A stretch of DNA of 64,000 nt from Dechloromonas hortensis (GTDB taxonomy: Bacteria; Pseudomonadota; Gammaproteobacteria; Burkholderiales; Rhodocyclaceae), in assembly GCF_009469765.1 (NCBI RefSeq), contig NZ_SSSQ01000001.1, forward strand, positions 496,001 through 560,000, given 5' to 3'. Below the pieces are notes generated by a model that was given only the letters and a program-made list of their open reading frames with translations, had not been told where the DNA came from and made no database searches. Below, piece after piece: positions 52,218-60,930 of this stretch (the stretch's first letter is position 1; each line of letters begins with the position of its first letter). A program made the position numbers and the translations under genes.

Positions 52218-53786
52218 TCAGACGGCGGCGCTGGTCACCAGCTCCCGCAAGTGCGCATCCTCGTGCACGATGTGCTTGACCAGCCAGCTCCGTAAATAAA
52301 CCAGCACCTCGAACTGCGCGGTCAGCGGATTGCTGTGCAGTTCGTTGTAGAACTCGCGCAGGCGTTCCTCGAACTGGCCGTGCTGACGCTGCTGGTGCTG
52401 CAGCGCCCGGTAGCCGTAGTGATCCATCATCCGTTCCTCAGCCCGGAAATGGACCTGCACGTACTGATCGAGCGCCTTCAGCACGCGGGCCACCTCGCGT
52501 GCGCCGCGCTTGTTGGAGACCACCTCAAAGAGATCGTTGGCCAGATCGAACAGGTAGCGATGATGCTCGTCGATGACATCGATGCCGACACTGAGACTGT
52601 CCTCCCAGCGCACCCAGTCGGCACTGCTGTAGACCGTTTCCGGGAAGTTGAGCACCTGGTTGGGATCGATGATGTCGTCCCGGTACAGTTCGCGAATGCG
52701 CATGATTTCCGGCAGGGCGAGATCGAAGGCAGCGACCACGGCCGGGTCGAAATGCGTGCCGGAATTCTCGCGCACCCAGGCCACCGCCTCGTCCAGCGGC
52801 CACGGCCGCTTGTAGGGACGCACCGAGGTCAGCGCATCGAAAACATCGGACACCGCGCAAATGCGCGCCAGCAGCGGAATCGCCTCGCCGGCCAGGCCGT
52901 CGGGATACCCCGTGCCATCCCAGCGCTCGTGGTGGCTGGCAGCAATGTCGCGCGCCGCCTGGATCAGGCTGTCCTCACCGGTCAGCAGGCGCTTGCCGAT
53001 GTCGGTGTGGCTCTTCATGACCTCGAACTCGTCGCTCGACAGCCGGCCGGGCTTGAGCAGGATGGCGTCGGGAATGCCGATCTTGCCGACGTCGTGCATC
53101 GGCGCGCAGATGGCCAGCAATTCGCGGGTTTCCGCCGACAGGCCCATCGCCTTGGCGATCGCCGTCGCGAAATGCGTCATCCGCATGATGTGCATGCCGG
53201 TTTCGTTGTCGCGATACTCGGAGGCGGTTCCCAGACGCCGGATGGCGTCGGTACGGGCATCTTCCAGCTCGACCTCGCGGACGCGCAGGGTTTCGTTGAT
53301 GACGCAACGCGAGACGAGGACCGACAGCGCCTTGGCCAGGTCGCTCATGAATTCGAACTCGACCGCATCGGGCTGCCAGGCCGGGTCGATGAAGAGCAGC
53401 GCCCGCCCGGCGACGTGCTCCCCTTCGTTCAAGGGCAGCACGAAACAGGGCGCATCGGCCGCCAGCCCGGGCAGTACCAGCGGTGGATCGAGACTGGCCG
53501 GCGTCGCCAGGAAAGCCTCCGCCTCCTCGGCGGCGACCGGTCCGGCCGGCGGGATCGTCATCTCGGACTGTGCCCAGGCCGGTGGCAGACCATGCTGGGC
53601 AACCTGGATCAGTGCCCGGCGCGAAGTCTGCAACAGGATCAGACTGCGCGGCTGAACCAGGATGCCGGGCAGGGTTTGCAGCAAATCGAACAGGCGGGCC
53701 AGCATCTTGTCCAGATCGGCATCGCCAATTTTGGTCAACTCGAACACCAGCCGGCTGATCGCCAGAATCTCCTGATCTTTGTCCAT
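52218..53786 (-). CDS. GAF-like/HD-GYP/bacteriohaemerythrin c-di-GMP phosphodiesterase
   Basis: 522 residues. N-terminal GAF-like region (about 15-165), HD-GYP domain (about 185-375) with His231-Asp232 in HDVGKIGIPD and HHERWDGTGYPDG, then a C-terminal bacteriohaemerythrin domain (about 400-515). That domain has the full di-iron ligand set: VIDEHHRYLFDLANDL, VHFRAEERMMDHYGY, HQQRQHGQF and WLVKHIVHEDAHL. HD-GYP domains hydrolyse c-di-GMP; haemerythrin binds oxygen at a di-iron centre. Together this predicts an oxygen- or redox-gated phosphodiesterase. It has no membrane segment and is transcribed alone. Confidence 0.92.
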   Translation of the reverse strand: MDKDQEILAISRLVFELTKIGDADLDKMLARLFDLLQTLPGILVQPRSLILLQTSRRALIQVAQHGLPPAWAQSEMTIPPAGPVAAEEAEAFLATPASLDPPLVLPGLAADAPCFVLPLNEGEHVAGRALLFIDPAWQPDAVEFEFMSDLAKALSVLVSRCVINETLRVREVELEDARTDAIRRLGTASEYRDNETGMHIMRMTHFATAIAKAMGLSAETRELLAICAPMHDVGKIGIPDAILLKPGRLSSDEFEVMKSHTDIGKRLLTGEDSLIQAARDIAASHHERWDGTGYPDGLAGEAIPLLARICAVSDVFDALTSVRPYKRPWPLDEAVAWVRENSGTHFDPAVVAAFDLALPEIMRIRELYRDDIIDPNQVLNFPETVYSSADWVRWEDSLSVGIDVIDEHHRYLFDLANDLFEVVSNKRGAREVARVLKALDQYVQVHFRAEERMMDHYGYRALQHQQRQHGQFEERLREFYNELHSNPLTAQFEVLVYLRSWLVKHIVHEDAHLRELVTSAAV

Positions 53787-53903
53787 TGTCTTCTTGGGCT
53801 AGTACCAAAGTAAGACTCGAAGATTACACGGAAAGCCCCGGCTCAGGTCGGCAAGATGCTTGTGCCAGAAGCGGTTTGAGATGCCATCCGGGAACGGCGC
53901 GGA

Positions 53904-54371
53904 TCAGAAGCGCAAGCCGGTGGCCTTTTCGATGGTCGGCTGGTCGAGGACGCCGGACAGTTTTGCCTTGCCGCCGGCGCCGTCGAACAGAAACGTCCGC
54001 GGCAACTCGCCGGCCCAGCTCGGGTCGATGGCATAGGCAATCGCCTCCGGGCTGTCGCTGCCATAGACATAGCGCTGCCCGGGCAAGGCGTAGCGGTCGA
54101 GCAACGGGACATGGCCGGCCTCGGCCACTTCCGCGGCGACAGTGATGACCCGCAACTGCTTGTTGCGTTTGACCAGGCCGGCGAGCAGTTGCAGGTTTTT
54201 CTTGCAGTGACTGCAGTCGGCCGACCACAGTGCGACGATGGTCGGCTGCCGATAGCTGCCGGCCTCGGTCAGTTGCCGGGCGGCGGCCCGGTCGAGCGGG
54301 GTGAATCCGGCCGCCAGCAAGGGCATGGCGGTCAGCGCCAGGGCCAGCGCGGCAAGCAGGCGGCGGCTCAT
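53904..54371 (-). CDS. Periplasmic thioredoxin-like protein
   Basis: 155 residues. Signal peptide (MSRRLLAALALALTAMPLLA) and a thioredoxin fold with WSADCSHCKKN (CxxC, about residues 53-56) and the cis-Pro region ELPRTFLFDG. The CSHC pair and periplasmic location suggest a reductant or metallochaperone of the TlpA type. It is the last gene of the tonB operon; its start overlaps the BNR-protein stop by four bases. A longer upstream frame exists but lies inside the neighbour. Confidence 0.85.
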   Translation of the reverse strand: MSRRLLAALALALTAMPLLAAGFTPLDRAAARQLTEAGSYRQPTIVALWSADCSHCKKNLQLLAGLVKRNKQLRVITVAAEVAEAGHVPLLDRYALPGQRYVYGSDSPEAIAYAIDPSWAGELPRTFLFDGAGGKAKLSGVLDQPTIEKATGLRF

Positions 54372-55564
54372 GGCAGCACCAGCACGCGGAAGCCTTCCTT
54401 CTCGGTGCGCCAGAAAGCGTACAGCTTGTCCTGGCGCCGGATGACGCGCGGCTGGTCGGAGGCGCCTTCGGTGGCGGCGAGCTGGAGTTCGTCGAAACGC
54501 TGGCCGCCGTCGCCGGAGATCAGGCCGCGCAACTGGGTCCGTTCGCCGTCGAACTCCTTCCAGACGATGGCCAGTTTGCCGCCGGCCGTCGCCAGATCGG
54601 CATGCGCGGCGCGCGGCCCACCGACCGGGCGCTGGCCCTCGACACGGATTTCGGCCCCGGGCAGCAGTCGACCGTAGAACACCCGGCCTTCGCCGTCCTT
54701 CTGGTTGAACCAGACGGCATGGCGGACGCCGGCGCCATCGACCACCAGCGACGGGCCGTGATGCGGGCAGCCATCGACCTTCCAGCGGTCGAAGGTGGCG
54801 CGCTGCACGCTGGCCGGCGTACCGTCGGTCGCCAAGCGGGCCAGCGCGTGATCGCGCTCGTTCGGGGCGTAGACGTGGCGCCACATGAAGAGCGGCGTGC
54901 CGTCATGGTCCAGCGCACTGGTAATCCGGCAGCACTCGCAGGAATGGTCGGCCAGCTTGCGCTCGGCCTGGAAGCTGCGGCCGCCGTCGGTCGACACGGC
55001 GCTGTAGATGGCGGCACCGCGGTAGGCGCTCTTGCCGGCCTTGGCCGCTTCGAGGTCGCGCTTGTCGATCCAGGCGACGATGACCTTGTTGTCCGGCGTC
55101 GTCAGCAGCGATTCGAAACGGTGGGTGATTTCGGCCGGATCCTTGTGCACGGTGAGCGGCGCGGCAAAGTTCTGGCCGTCGTCGGCCCGGGCCAGCCGGA
55201 TGGCACCGCTGTAGGGCTTGCCGAGCGGCCGCGTCCAGGAAACCAGCAAGCCGCCATCGGCCGCGAAGGCGAGCTTCGGGCGATTCTCGCCGTCGGCGGA
55301 AATGGCCTCCGGCCGGGCGTTGACCGCAGCCGGTGCCGACCAGCTCTGGCCCTCGTCGCGGCTGCGGTAGAGCATGACGTGGTCGCCCTGTTTGGTGGCG
55401 ACGAGCAGGCTGCCGTCCGGCGCGAAAATCGCCGAGGCGCCGAGTTCCTGCTTGGCGGCCTTCGCCATGCCCGGCATGCCGTCCGCCGCCAGCGCGCCGA
55501 ACGCGAACAGGCCGAGCAGCAGCCCGCCAGCAAGTCGCCTAGAAATCGACACGGACTTCGCCAT
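54368..55564 (-). CDS. Secreted sialidase-fold (BNR-repeat) protein
   Basis: 398 residues. Signal peptide (RRLAGGLLLGLFAFGALAAD), then a sialidase-like beta-propeller with Asp-box repeats: SRDEGQSWSAP, ARADDGQNFAAP, STDGGRSFQAE and SGDGGQRFDE. A Cys cluster, SCECCR (about 196-201), and GCPHHGPS could bind metal. I see no clear set of sialidase catalytic Arg/Tyr residues, so enzymatic activity is doubtful. The start at 55564 lies inside the 3' end of the receptor gene (26-base overlap), which couples the two. Role unknown; a periplasmic partner of the receptor is likely. Confidence 0.75.
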   Translation of the reverse strand: MAKSVSISRRLAGGLLLGLFAFGALAADGMPGMAKAAKQELGASAIFAPDGSLLVATKQGDHVMLYRSRDEGQSWSAPAAVNARPEAISADGENRPKLAFAADGGLLVSWTRPLGKPYSGAIRLARADDGQNFAAPLTVHKDPAEITHRFESLLTTPDNKVIVAWIDKRDLEAAKAGKSAYRGAAIYSAVSTDGGRSFQAERKLADHSCECCRITSALDHDGTPLFMWRHVYAPNERDHALARLATDGTPASVQRATFDRWKVDGCPHHGPSLVVDGAGVRHAVWFNQKDGEGRVFYGRLLPGAEIRVEGQRPVGGPRAAHADLATAGGKLAIVWKEFDGERTQLRGLISGDGGQRFDELQLAATEGASDQPRVIRRQDKLYAFWRTEKEGFRVLVLP

Positions 55565-57782
55565 GGAAGGTGCGCTGCGGGTAGGGGTGGAAGGCATAGT
55601 ATTTTTCGTTGGTCAGGTTATCGACGCCGAAGGCGACGGCGGCCTGCTTGGCCAGCCGGTAGGAGACCTTGGCATCGAAGGTGGAGAACTTGCTGTTGCC
55701 GCCGTAGGTATCGGGCCACTGGTCGGAATTGTCCGGGTTGTTGTACTGGCGGCCGCTGTACTTGTAGCCGAGCGAGCCGGTCCATTGCTCGTTGAAGCGA
55801 TAGATCGCCAGCAGCGAGGCCCGCCAGTCCGGCACACGGACCATCCATTTGCCGACCATCGCGGGATTGAGCTGGTTTTCCAGCACGCGCGAATGGACGT
55901 AGGTCAGGCTGGCCGTCAGGTCGAGGCCGCGCAGCACCTCGGGTGCCGTGTAGGCGGCTTCGGCGCCGCGGGCGCGCAGCTTGTCGATGTTCTGGTTGCG
56001 CGTCGTGTTGCTGTAGTCGGTGAAGCTGTACAGCGCGTCCTCGACCGTTTCCTCGAACAGCGACAGGCGCAGGATGCCCTGGCCGACCGCCCCTTCGGCG
56101 GTCAGATCCTTGGCGAAGACCTTTTCCGGCTTCAGGTTGGGGTCGCTGATCCGGGTCGTCGAGCCGGTGGTTTCAGTCTGGAACAGTTCGGTCACGGTCG
56201 GGAAGCGGTAGGCCTTGCCGAGCGAGGCGCGCAGCGTCCAGTCGGCGGTCGCCTGCCAGGCCAGGCTGAGCTTGGGCGAGGTGCCGCTTTCTTCGCGGTC
56301 GTTGAAGCTGTTGTTGCCCAGGGCCGGGGTATAGATCCGGCCATCGGTGGCCTGCCAGGATTCCTGGCGCACGCCGGCGGTCAACGTCCAGTTTTGGGCG
56401 AATTTCCATTCGTCCTGCAGGTAGAAGGCCTGCGTCTGCGTCCGCCCCTCGTTGCGGTTGCTCAGCGTCGTCCGGCTGGCCTCGTTCAGCCAGTTGCTGG
56501 CGTTGTACTTGCTGTAGTCGTAGCGGTAGGCATCGTGGTGGAAGCCGGCCGTCACCGCGTGGCCGCTGCCGCGCGGCTTCCAGATCAGGCGGAGATCGGC
56601 ATTGTTCCAGCCGGAACCGTCGTTATAGGCCAGCGAACCGGCACTGGAACTGGCCGTGTTCGCCGTCCGCGTCAGGTCGGTCGGCGTCTGGTACACCGAG
56701 AAGGCACTTTCGAAACGCCAGTCGTCGGCCAACCGGCTGTCGAAAGTCAGGCCGTACAGGCGGTTGACCGTATCGCTGCGCGACGGCGCAAAGTTGCCGG
56801 CGGTCAGGTTGTAGCGCTGGCCGTTGATCAGCACGATGCCACTGCTCACCGTCTGGCCGGCGGCATTCTTCAGGTAGCTCTCCTGGCGGCTGGTCGAATC
56901 GTTGCGCCACTCGCCGAAGGTGAAGGCGAGTCGGGTACCCGGCGCGAAGTCGTAGGCCAGGCGGACCTTGCCGACGTCCTGGATGGTGTGGTCCATGCCG
57001 TAGGCGCCGACGATGACGCGGCGGGCGCCGGTCGGGTCGCTGTCGATCACGGCGCCACTGACCGGCGTCCCGCCGGTACCGCTGGTCGCCCGCTCGGCGG
57101 TGGCAAAGCTCATCGGCTGGCCGTAGCTGTCGAGATGGTTGGCCATCGCCGAAATGCTCAGCTTGCCGTAGCGCACGGCGCCGCTGCCCTGCTCCTGATG
57201 GCCGTGCGCCGTCATGTCGGTGTTGTAGAGCTTGAAATTGGACGAGAACATCTGGGTCCGGACATGCGCCTCGGCCCCTTCCGGCTGCCGCGTCGTCATC
57301 AGGATCGTCGCCCCCGCCGAATTACCGGGCAGCAGCGCGGAAAACGGCCCATACAGCACGTTGACCGTATCGATCTCCTCGCTGCCGACCAGGTTCCAGC
57401 GCGCCGGGTAGGCGTAGCTGTTGCCGAGCAGGTTGGAGAGCAGCAGGCCGTCGGCGTAGACCAGCGAACGGGCGCTCTGCACGGTGCCGGTGGTGCGCGC
57501 CGCGATGATCGCATTGCGGTCGCCGATGTAGCGCTTGCGGATCTGCAGGCTGGGCATGTATTTGACGACGTCCTCGGTATTGACGACGTTCATGTTGCGC
57601 ACCTGTTCGCCGGTCACTTCCGCCTGCGGCGAAGGGTTCTGGACGACGGCGCTCGGCCGGCTCTGGCGCACCGTCATTTCGGAGAGCTGCTTGGCATCTT
57701 CATCGTCGGCCGCCAGCAACTGACCGGAAGCAATCAGGGCGGCAATCGCCAGCGCGAGCGGCTTGGGGCGCGGGTGTTTCAT
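55539..57782 (-). CDS. TonB-dependent receptor of unknown substrate
   Basis: 747 residues. Signal peptide (LALAIAALIASGQLLA), TonB-box region SEMTVRQSRPS, plug (about 45-165, including YMPSLQIRKRYIGDRNAIIA and LYGPFSALLPGNSAG) and a barrel ending GEVRVDF. The N-terminal lacks the signalling extension of FecA-type receptors. It is encoded with its own TonB, ExbB and ExbD upstream and BNR and thioredoxin-like proteins downstream. The substrate may be a metal complex; the redox partner and Cys-rich protein point that way, but the sequence does not decide it. Confidence 0.88.
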   Translation of the reverse strand: MKHPRPKPLALAIAALIASGQLLAADDEDAKQLSEMTVRQSRPSAVVQNPSPQAEVTGEQVRNMNVVNTEDVVKYMPSLQIRKRYIGDRNAIIAARTTGTVQSARSLVYADGLLLSNLLGNSYAYPARWNLVGSEEIDTVNVLYGPFSALLPGNSAGATILMTTRQPEGAEAHVRTQMFSSNFKLYNTDMTAHGHQEQGSGAVRYGKLSISAMANHLDSYGQPMSFATAERATSGTGGTPVSGAVIDSDPTGARRVIVGAYGMDHTIQDVGKVRLAYDFAPGTRLAFTFGEWRNDSTSRQESYLKNAAGQTVSSGIVLINGQRYNLTAGNFAPSRSDTVNRLYGLTFDSRLADDWRFESAFSVYQTPTDLTRTANTASSSAGSLAYNDGSGWNNADLRLIWKPRGSGHAVTAGFHHDAYRYDYSKYNASNWLNEASRTTLSNRNEGRTQTQAFYLQDEWKFAQNWTLTAGVRQESWQATDGRIYTPALGNNSFNDREESGTSPKLSLAWQATADWTLRASLGKAYRFPTVTELFQTETTGSTTRISDPNLKPEKVFAKDLTAEGAVGQGILRLSLFEETVEDALYSFTDYSNTTRNQNIDKLRARGAEAAYTAPEVLRGLDLTASLTYVHSRVLENQLNPAMVGKWMVRVPDWRASLLAIYRFNEQWTGSLGYKYSGRQYNNPDNSDQWPDTYGGNSKFSTFDAKVSYRLAKQAAVAFGVDNLTNEKYYAFHPYPQRTFHGEVRVDF

Positions 57783-57804
57783 CGTGTTATCTCAACAATC
57801 CGAA

Positions 57805-58215
57805 TCAGGAATTGGGTTGGGTCAGGAAGGCGATCTTGACGATGCTGGCCCGTTGCGCCGCGGCCATCACATCGGCCACCTTTTCGTAGGCCACCTTGCG
57901 GTCGGCACGCAGATGCAGTTCCGGCTGACGAGCACTGGCCGCGGCGAAGCGAGCATCCAGCCCATCACGCGGGATGGCCTCGCCGTTCCAGAAGAGCCCC
58001 CCGTCGCCATCGATCGCCAACTGGATGACTTCCGGCTTGTCGTCGAGCTTGCTGGCGCTGACCTGAGGCAGGTCGATCGGCACCGCCTGGTGAAAGAGCG
58101 GTGCGGTGATGATGAAGATGACCAACAGCACCAGCATCACATCGACCAGCGGCGTCGTGTTGATTTCGGCCATCGGCTGGCCGCTGCCACCTTCGTCAAA
58201 GCTGCCGAAAGCCAT
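57805..58215 (-). CDS. exbD: ExbD
   Basis: 136 residues. The single helix follows the motif INTTPLVDVMLVLLVIFI with Asp25 as the proton carrier. The periplasmic domain is of normal length. It lies 2 bases downstream of exbB and 22 upstream of the receptor gene. With ExbB it energises the TonB encoded first in the operon. Confidence 0.95.
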   Translation of the reverse strand: MAFGSFDEGGSGQPMAEINTTPLVDVMLVLLVIFIITAPLFHQAVPIDLPQVSASKLDDKPEVIQLAIDGDGGLFWNGEAIPRDGLDARFAAASARQPELHLRADRKVAYEKVADVMAAAQRASIVKIAFLTQPNS

Positions 58216-58217
58216 GA

Positions 58218-58952
<735 letters not shown>

Positions 58953-58969
58953 GTTTTCCCTTTCCTTAC

Positions 58970-59641
58970 TCAATCGAGCGCAAAGGTGATCGGGACGACC
59001 ACCGAAGATTCAACAGCTTCATCACCGCGCCGCGCCGGCACGAAACGCCAGCGGGTGACGGCCTCGGCGGCGGCCCCGTCGAGCCGGGCAAAACCACTCG
59101 ACTTGGCAATCGCCACCTCGAGCGCCGTGCCTTGGGCGCTGACCCGGACTTTCAACAGGACCTTGCCTTCCTCACCATTGCGCCGGGACATCGGCGGGTA
59201 GACCGGTTTCGGGTTATGCAGGTAATCGGCGTCGAAGCGCGCCGCGACCAATGCCACCACCGGCGCCGGGGCGGCGGCAATCGGCTGCACGGGCGGCGCC
59301 GGCGGCTGCGGCGGCACGGCAAAGCTGCTGCTGGCCGGCGCCGGGCTGGCCACGGCCAGCACCGGCTGCGATTGCACCACCGGCGTGCGGCGGGCCGGCG
59401 GCAGCGGCTTCGGCGGCGGCAAGGGCTTGGCCGGTTCGAGTTTCTTTTCCTCGATCATCGGCAGCAGCCGGACGCTGATGCTCGACGGCAACTGGATCAG
59501 CTCGTTCTTGACCGACAGATAGAGCGCCGCGTAGCCCAATAGAAGATGCAGCCCGACAACCAGACCCAGATGCGCCAGGCGCTCGAAGGTCGACGGACGG
59601 ACTTCAGAACAATCCAGAGGTGGTAGCACGGCAGAAACCAC
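58970..59641 (-). CDS. tonB: TonB
   Basis: 223 residues. One N-terminal helix (about 21-43, RLAHLGLVVGLHLLLGYAAL), a Pro-rich periplasmic spacer (PLPPPKPLPPARR to about residue 135) and a C-terminal TonB domain (HNPKPVYPPMSRRNGEEGKV, then SSGFARLDGAAAEAVTRWRF). GTG 59641 is used as the start. It is the first gene of a six-gene minus-strand operon dedicated to one receptor. An AT-rich leader with an AAAACA-A-TGTTTT palindrome lies upstream. Confidence 0.93.
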   Translation of the reverse strand: MVSAVLPPLDCSEVRPSTFERLAHLGLVVGLHLLLGYAALYLSVKNELIQLPSSISVRLLPMIEEKKLEPAKPLPPPKPLPPARRTPVVQSQPVLAVASPAPASSSFAVPPQPPAPPVQPIAAAPAPVVALVAARFDADYLHNPKPVYPPMSRRNGEEGKVLLKVRVSAQGTALEVAIAKSSGFARLDGAAAEAVTRWRFVPARRGDEAVESSVVVPITFALD

Positions 59642-59866
59642 AGCATTCCCTAATATTGACGGAGATCAAAAACACTTAAAAAACAATGTTTTGGAGTGCG
59701 CGAATTCTATTTGATCGAGGCCGCGCTGCCGATGCGGCAAATTGTCACAGGGGAGCCGGTCGCCACGGCAAAGACGGGCAACAGCAAAATCAGCGGAGGG
59801 AAGTTGGTGGCCGTCGCGAGATCGAGCAGGCCAGGCCGGCGCAAAACCGACGCCGGAATTGACGAC
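59642..59866. other. Intergenic region between tonB and ssrA
   Basis: About 225 bases with no convincing gene. It holds the tonB promoter side on the minus strand, with an AT-rich stretch and the 13-base palindrome AAAACAATGTTTT at 59680-59692 that could be an operator. A short open frame here lacks coding character. Confidence 0.4.
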
Positions 59867-59882
59867 GGGGACCGAAGTCCCC
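59867..59882 (-). terminator. Stem-loop downstream of ssrA
   Basis: On the minus strand GGGGAC-TTCG-GTCCCC, a 6-bp stem with a stable TTCG tetraloop, about 50 bases after the tag stop codon. It may mark the 3' end of the permuted tmRNA precursor. No T-run follows. Confidence 0.45.
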
Positions 59883-59904
59883 GCCGGCTATCTTTGGTAA
59901 CAAG

Positions 59905-60180
59905 GCTCTAGCAGCCCCGGCTAGCCGTTTTTAGGCGGCAATAGCGAAATGCTCATCATTGGCATTTATGAATTTGCTTCATTAACGTCGATCGCCTGAC
60001 GAGTTGCCTGCTCACCTTCACCCGCCCTGTCGAAACCGGTACACCCCCATCTAAACGCACCGCAATGCGCTTAGGTGGAGATGAGGGGAGTCGAACCCCT
60101 GTCCAGAACGTCTCCAGCTCGCCGGAGTTACAACCATGCTTCGAATTATGGGGGCGGGTGGCTGCTTTTACAAGGTTAGC
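59905..60180 (-). ncRNA. ssrA: tmRNA, circularly permuted two-piece form
   Basis: On the minus strand the acceptor piece comes first: from about 60180 down to 60074, ending GGACAGGGGTTCGACTCCCC then TCATCTCCACC (T-arm, acceptor strand, discriminator and CC). An intervening segment of about 25 bases follows (60073-60049). Then comes the coding piece from 60048: GGGGGTGTACCGGTTTCGAC, the usual tmRNA 5' end, followed by the tag frame (59931-59963) and a hairpin. The acceptor strand CATCTCC pairs with GGGGGTG. In a normal gene the 5' half precedes the tag and the T-arm is at the far 3' end; here the order is swapped. Mature RNA would be two pieces held by base pairing. Outer ends are approximate. 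Confidence 0.87.
59931..59963 (-). other. tmRNA-encoded degradation tag reading frame
   Basis: Read on the minus strand from 59963 to 59931 this gives ANDEHFAIAA followed by TAA. This is a normal proteolysis tag (compare ANDENYALAA of E. coli) that marks proteins from stalled ribosomes for degradation by ClpXP and similar proteases. Confidence 0.85.
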
Positions 60181-60210
60181 CGGCAAACAAATAGTTACGG
60201 TTTGTAACCC

Positions 60211-60804
60211 TCAGCCGCGCTCGGCGCTCAGCAGGCGTTCGCAGTAGCGGGCGATCAGGTCGACTTCGAGATTGACCCGGCTGCCCGCCTGCAGCAAATG
60301 CAGGGTGGTGTTTTCCAGGGTGTGGGGGATCAGGTTGATCGTGAAAATGTCGCCCGCCACTTCATTGGTGGTCAGGCTGGTGCCGTTGACGGTGACCGAA
60401 CCCTTGCGCGCGATGAATTTGGCAATCTCCCTCGGAGCGCGGATTTCGAGCAGGCGGTTGTCGCCGACCGGGTCGAAACGCAGCACCTCGCCGACACCGT
60501 CGACATGACCGGAGACCAGGTGCCCGCCAATGACATCGGACAAACGCAGGGCCTTTTCCAGATTGACCGGGCCGGGCGCATCGAGACCGACGGTGCAGGA
60601 CAGGGTTTCCGGTGAGACATCGACCATGAAGTGATTGCCTTCCTTGGCGACGACGGTCAGGCAGACGCCGTTGTGGGCAATCGAGTCGCCGAGCGCGACA
60701 TCATCGAGGCCGAGCGTACCGGCTTCGACCTGCAGGCGGAAACCGGCTTCGCGCGCGGTGAGATGGGTGATGCGGCCAACCGCCGCGATGATTCCAGAGA
60801 ACAT
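60211..60804 (-). CDS. ribE: Riboflavin synthase (RibE, alpha chain)
   Basis: 197 residues in two lumazine-binding repeats: MFSGIIAAVGRITHLTAREA with GDSIAHNGVCLTVV, and VNLEKALRLSDVIGGHLVSG with VTVNGTSLTTNEV. It converts two 6,7-dimethyl-8-ribityllumazine molecules to riboflavin. ATG 60804 opens the conserved MFSGII; an upstream GTG would add 31 unconserved residues. It is directly upstream of ssrA on the same strand; no FMN riboswitch is recognised. Confidence 0.95.
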   Translation of the reverse strand: MFSGIIAAVGRITHLTAREAGFRLQVEAGTLGLDDVALGDSIAHNGVCLTVVAKEGNHFMVDVSPETLSCTVGLDAPGPVNLEKALRLSDVIGGHLVSGHVDGVGEVLRFDPVGDNRLLEIRAPREIAKFIARKGSVTVNGTSLTTNEVAGDIFTINLIPHTLENTTLHLLQAGSRVNLEVDLIARYCERLLSAERG

Positions 60805-60930
60805 GGCAGAACCCGTTTTGCGCAAAAAAAGAGACTTTATCACGCCCGGTTGACCGGCCGGCTTGCGGGAAAGCCCGTGGCAGACTAGGGTTTTCACTTT
60901 TGTGCAATTGATTTACCGATGGGAGACAAA

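Noticed and set aside
55374..57839. Very long open frame antisense to the TonB receptor and BNR genes
   Set aside because: It mirrors the codon pattern of the GC-rich genes on the other strand, has no recognisable domain, and the minus-strand receptor is unmistakable.
59680..59692. Fur box upstream of tonB
   Set aside because: AAAACAATGTTTT is palindromic but does not resemble the GATAATGATAATCATTATC pattern; kept only as a possible operator.
59696..59911. Possible 71-residue gene between tonB and ssrA
   Set aside because: No ribosome site, no coding signature, and it overlaps the 3' end region of the permuted tmRNA.
60070..60110. Possible tRNA suggested by a T-arm (GGTTCGACTCC)
   Set aside because: No anticodon arm or D-arm fits; together with the downstream GGGGGTG...TTTCGAC and tag frame it is the acceptor piece of tmRNA.
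60919..60930. ATG at 60919 as start of the first binding protein
   Set aside because: It overlaps the ribosome site GGGAG that serves the ATG at 60931, which begins the signal peptide.
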